Position numbers and translations under genes: made by a program. DNA of 7,310 nucleotides from the NCBI GenBank assembly GCA_031266115.1, contig JAISBQ010000120.1, positions 1 to 7,310 on the forward strand. The letters are read 5' to 3'. This stretch comes from Bifidobacteriaceae bacterium (lineage in GTDB: Bacteria > Actinomycetota > Actinomycetes > Actinomycetales > WQXJ01). Shown here one piece after another: positions 5,663-7,310 of this stretch (positions are counted from its first letter, which is position 1; each line of letters starts with the position of its first letter). The notes beneath the pieces were generated by a model. The model was not told the DNA's origin, made no database searches, and was given only the letters and a program-made list of their open reading frames with translations.

Positions 5663-7310
5663 TCAGGCGAGGGCGCGCATGGGTGTGGTGTCCTTGGCTG
5701 TCAGTCGCACCTCCTCGGCGTGAGCGTCGGTGTCTTGCTCCTGCGCCGCCTTCTCCGCGCGGACGCGCTCGGTATAGGCGGCGATCTCCGCGTGCGTGCG
5801 TGCGGCGTCCCAGCCGAGGATAGGGGCCATGATGGCGGCGATGGCGGATGCCGCGCCGAGGCCTGAATCCGGGGTTTCGTAGTGCAGACGGGTCCGGGTC
5901 ATCATCACGTCATCGAGTGAGAAGGCCCCTTCGCTGGTGGCGGCGTAGGCGATTTCGCACGCGAGGTAGTCGGGCGCCTCCGGGACGGGCTCGCCCATCG
6001 CGGGATCAGCGTCGATCATGTCGGTCAGGTCTTCGATCACCGAGCCATAGCGGGTCAGCATGTGCTTGACCCGCATGGGCCCCCAGCCGTAGGTCGTGGC
6101 CAAGGCTTCGCGCCTCGCCAACGTTGCCTGGTATCCATTGGCGCCGAGCAACGGGAGGCTGGCGGTCACGCAGGGGCGGGATTTGGCATCGGCGCCGAGC
6201 GCGAAGTCCACCGCATCCTCGGCCATCACCCGGTAGGTGGTGAGCTTGCCGCCGGCGATGACAGTCATTCCCGGTGCCGGGCTGGCCACCGTATGTTCGC
6301 GGGAGATCTTGGCCGAACTGGTTCCCTGCTTGGTGCCTGGTTGCAAGAGCGGACGCAGGCCGGCGTACACGCCCATGACATCGGCCCGGGTGAGTGGGCG
6401 GCGCAATACGGCGTTCGCATGGTCAATGACGTAGTCAATGTCGGTGCGCGTCGCGACGGGATGGCGCAGCGGCTCATCCCATGGGGTATCGGTGGTGCCG
6501 ATCACCCAGTAGTTATCCCACGGAATGATGAACAAGACCGACTTTTCGGTCTGGGAGATGATGCCCATCTGCCCATCGATCCGGTCCCTTGGGACAACGA
6601 TGTGGATGCCCTTGGAGGCCAAAACCCGCAGGCCACCGTCAGGATCTGCCAGCGCTTCGGTCTCCTCGGTCCATACCCCTGTGGCAACAATCACATTCTT
6701 GGCAGCCACGTGGTATTCCTTGCCGCTGAGCAGATCGACCACGTCGGCGCCGTCCACAATGCCGTGATCGTTGGTGGTGACGGCGACCATCTGGGTGCGT
6801 GAGGCGACGTGTGCCCCGTGGAGAGCCGCGGTGCGCACGAGGGTGAGGACAAGGCGGGCATCGTCCACCTTGGCGTCGTAGTAACGCACAGCCCCGACCG
6901 CGGCTTCGGGCTTGAAGTCCGGGAATACTTCCAGCAGTCCCTTCTTCGACAGGTGCTTCTGCATGGGGAGCGCGCGCTTGCGCCCCGGCGCGTGCGCCAG
7001 GGCGTCATACATTCCCACCCCGGTCGCCACGTAGGGGCGCTCCCACACCGCGTGGGTCAATGGATACAGGAATGGAACCGGTTGGACGAGGTGGGGGGCG
7101 GTTGTCGACAGGAGCAAGTCGCGTTCGGTCAGGGCCTCGTGGACCAGCTTGAAGTCGAACATCAGCAGGTAGCGCAGGCCGCCGTGGACCAGCTTGCTGG
7201 ACCGCGACGACGTGCCATCGGCCCAATCCTGGGCTTCGACGATGGCGGTGGTCAGACCGCGTGTCGCCGCGTCCACAGCGATTCCCGCCCCGGTGACGCC
7301 GCCGCCTACC
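5663..7310 (-). CDS. glpD: FAD-dependent glycerol-3-phosphate dehydrogenase, 5' end beyond window
   Basis: GlpD oxidises sn-glycerol 3-phosphate to dihydroxyacetone phosphate with FAD, normally passing electrons to membrane quinones. 548 residues are visible; the frame runs off the window edge, which cuts the FAD-binding Rossmann motif, visible from VGGGVTGAGIA onward, so only a short N-terminus is missing. The GTG at 7276 lies inside this motif and is not the start. Other hallmarks, numbered from the first visible residue, are GTSSRSSKLVHGGLRYL (32–48), AGLRPL (316–321) and AGGKLTTYR (352–360). The Arg319 and Lys355 in the last two correspond to substrate-binding residues known in E. coli GlpD. 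The C-terminal DAO_C-type helical domain spans about 400–510 (LACEIAYAA, MMTRTRLHYE), followed by a charged ~30-residue tail. I see no large internal insert like that of streptococcal GlpO, so a dehydrogenase is favoured over an H2O2-forming oxidase. It is the first visible gene of glpD–glpF–glpK; its promoter lies outside. Confidence 0.96.
   Translation of the reverse strand, partial: VGGGVTGAGIAVDAATRGLTTAIVEAQDWADGTSSRSSKLVHGGLRYLLMFDFKLVHEALTERDLLLSTTAPHLVQPVPFLYPLTHAVWERPYVATGVGMYDALAHAPGRKRALPMQKHLSKKGLLEVFPDFKPEAAVGAVRYYDAKVDDARLVLTLVRTAALHGAHVASRTQMVAVTTNDHGIVDGADVVDLLSGKEYHVAAKNVIVATGVWTEETEALADPDGGLRVLASKGIHIVVPRDRIDGQMGIISQTEKSVLFIIPWDNYWVIGTTDTPWDEPLRHPVATRTDIDYVIDHANAVLRRPLTRADVMGVYAGLRPLLQPGTKQGTSSAKISREHTVASPAPGMTVIAGGKLTTYRVMAEDAVDFALGADAKSRPCVTASLPLLGANGYQATLARREALATTYGWGPMRVKHMLTRYGSVIEDLTDMIDADPAMGEPVPEAPDYLACEIAYAATSEGAFSLDDVMMTRTRLHYETPDSGLGAASAIAAIMAPILGWDAARTHAEIAAYTERVRAEKAAQEQDTDAHAEEVRLTAKDTTPMRALA

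Noticed and set aside
6062..6802. 246-codon plus-strand open frame opposite glpD.
   Set aside because: It is fully antisense to the conserved glpD coding region and shows no family motif.
1..7310. Search for a novel defence, mobile or RNA-based system.
   Set aside because: All seven genes belong to well-known housekeeping families, all lie on one strand with short gaps, and no direct repeats, tRNA, integrase or foreign-looking composition was seen.

Overview
This GC-rich window looks like part of an actinobacterial chromosome. The basis is base composition, the frequent GTG starts, and the gene order parA–scpA–scpB–rluB, which matches the conserved actinobacterial cluster known from Mycobacterium tuberculosis Rv1708–Rv1711. 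An Actinomyces-like relative is my guess from the flavour of the proteins; I cannot confirm a genus. All seven recognisable genes lie on the minus strand, so transcription runs from high to low coordinates. I see no convincing plus-strand gene, RNA gene, mobile element, CRISPR array or phage remnant. No gene-free stretch exceeds 300 bases; the longest is about 180 bases.

The upstream block (7310 down to 3232) is a glycerol catabolism operon in the order glpD (5' end cut by the window edge) – glpF – glpK. GlpF lets glycerol diffuse in, GlpK traps it as sn-glycerol 3-phosphate, and GlpD oxidises that to dihydroxyacetone phosphate for glycolysis. The gaps are 76 and 87 bases. The second gap holds two overlapping, mutually exclusive small hairpins. 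Nine bases after the glpK stop begins a very strong stem-loop (14 paired bases including one G·U pair) without a U-tract. It probably ends or stabilises the 3' end of the glp transcript.

The downstream block (3052 down to 11) is a tightly packed chromosome-organisation cluster: an orphan ParA-type ATPase, then ScpA and ScpB (the kleisin and winged-helix subunits of the SMC condensin), then an RluB/RsuA-type rRNA pseudouridine synthase. Each of the three junctions is a 4-base stop/start overlap (GTGA, ATGA, ATGA), a sign of translational coupling. Just after the rluB stop an AAGGAG Shine–Dalgarno sequence runs to the window edge, so the chain probably continues into another gene (cmk by analogy). 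A likely promoter for the cluster sits in the 179-base gap after glpK: a CATAAT box next to a 9-bp interrupted inverted repeat.

Nearly everything here is well-known housekeeping biology. I found no convincing undescribed system. The points most worth checking are the role of the orphan ParA linked to ScpAB, the glpK 3' hairpin, the putative operator/promoter before parA, and the absence of the HPr-phosphorylated histidine region in GlpK.
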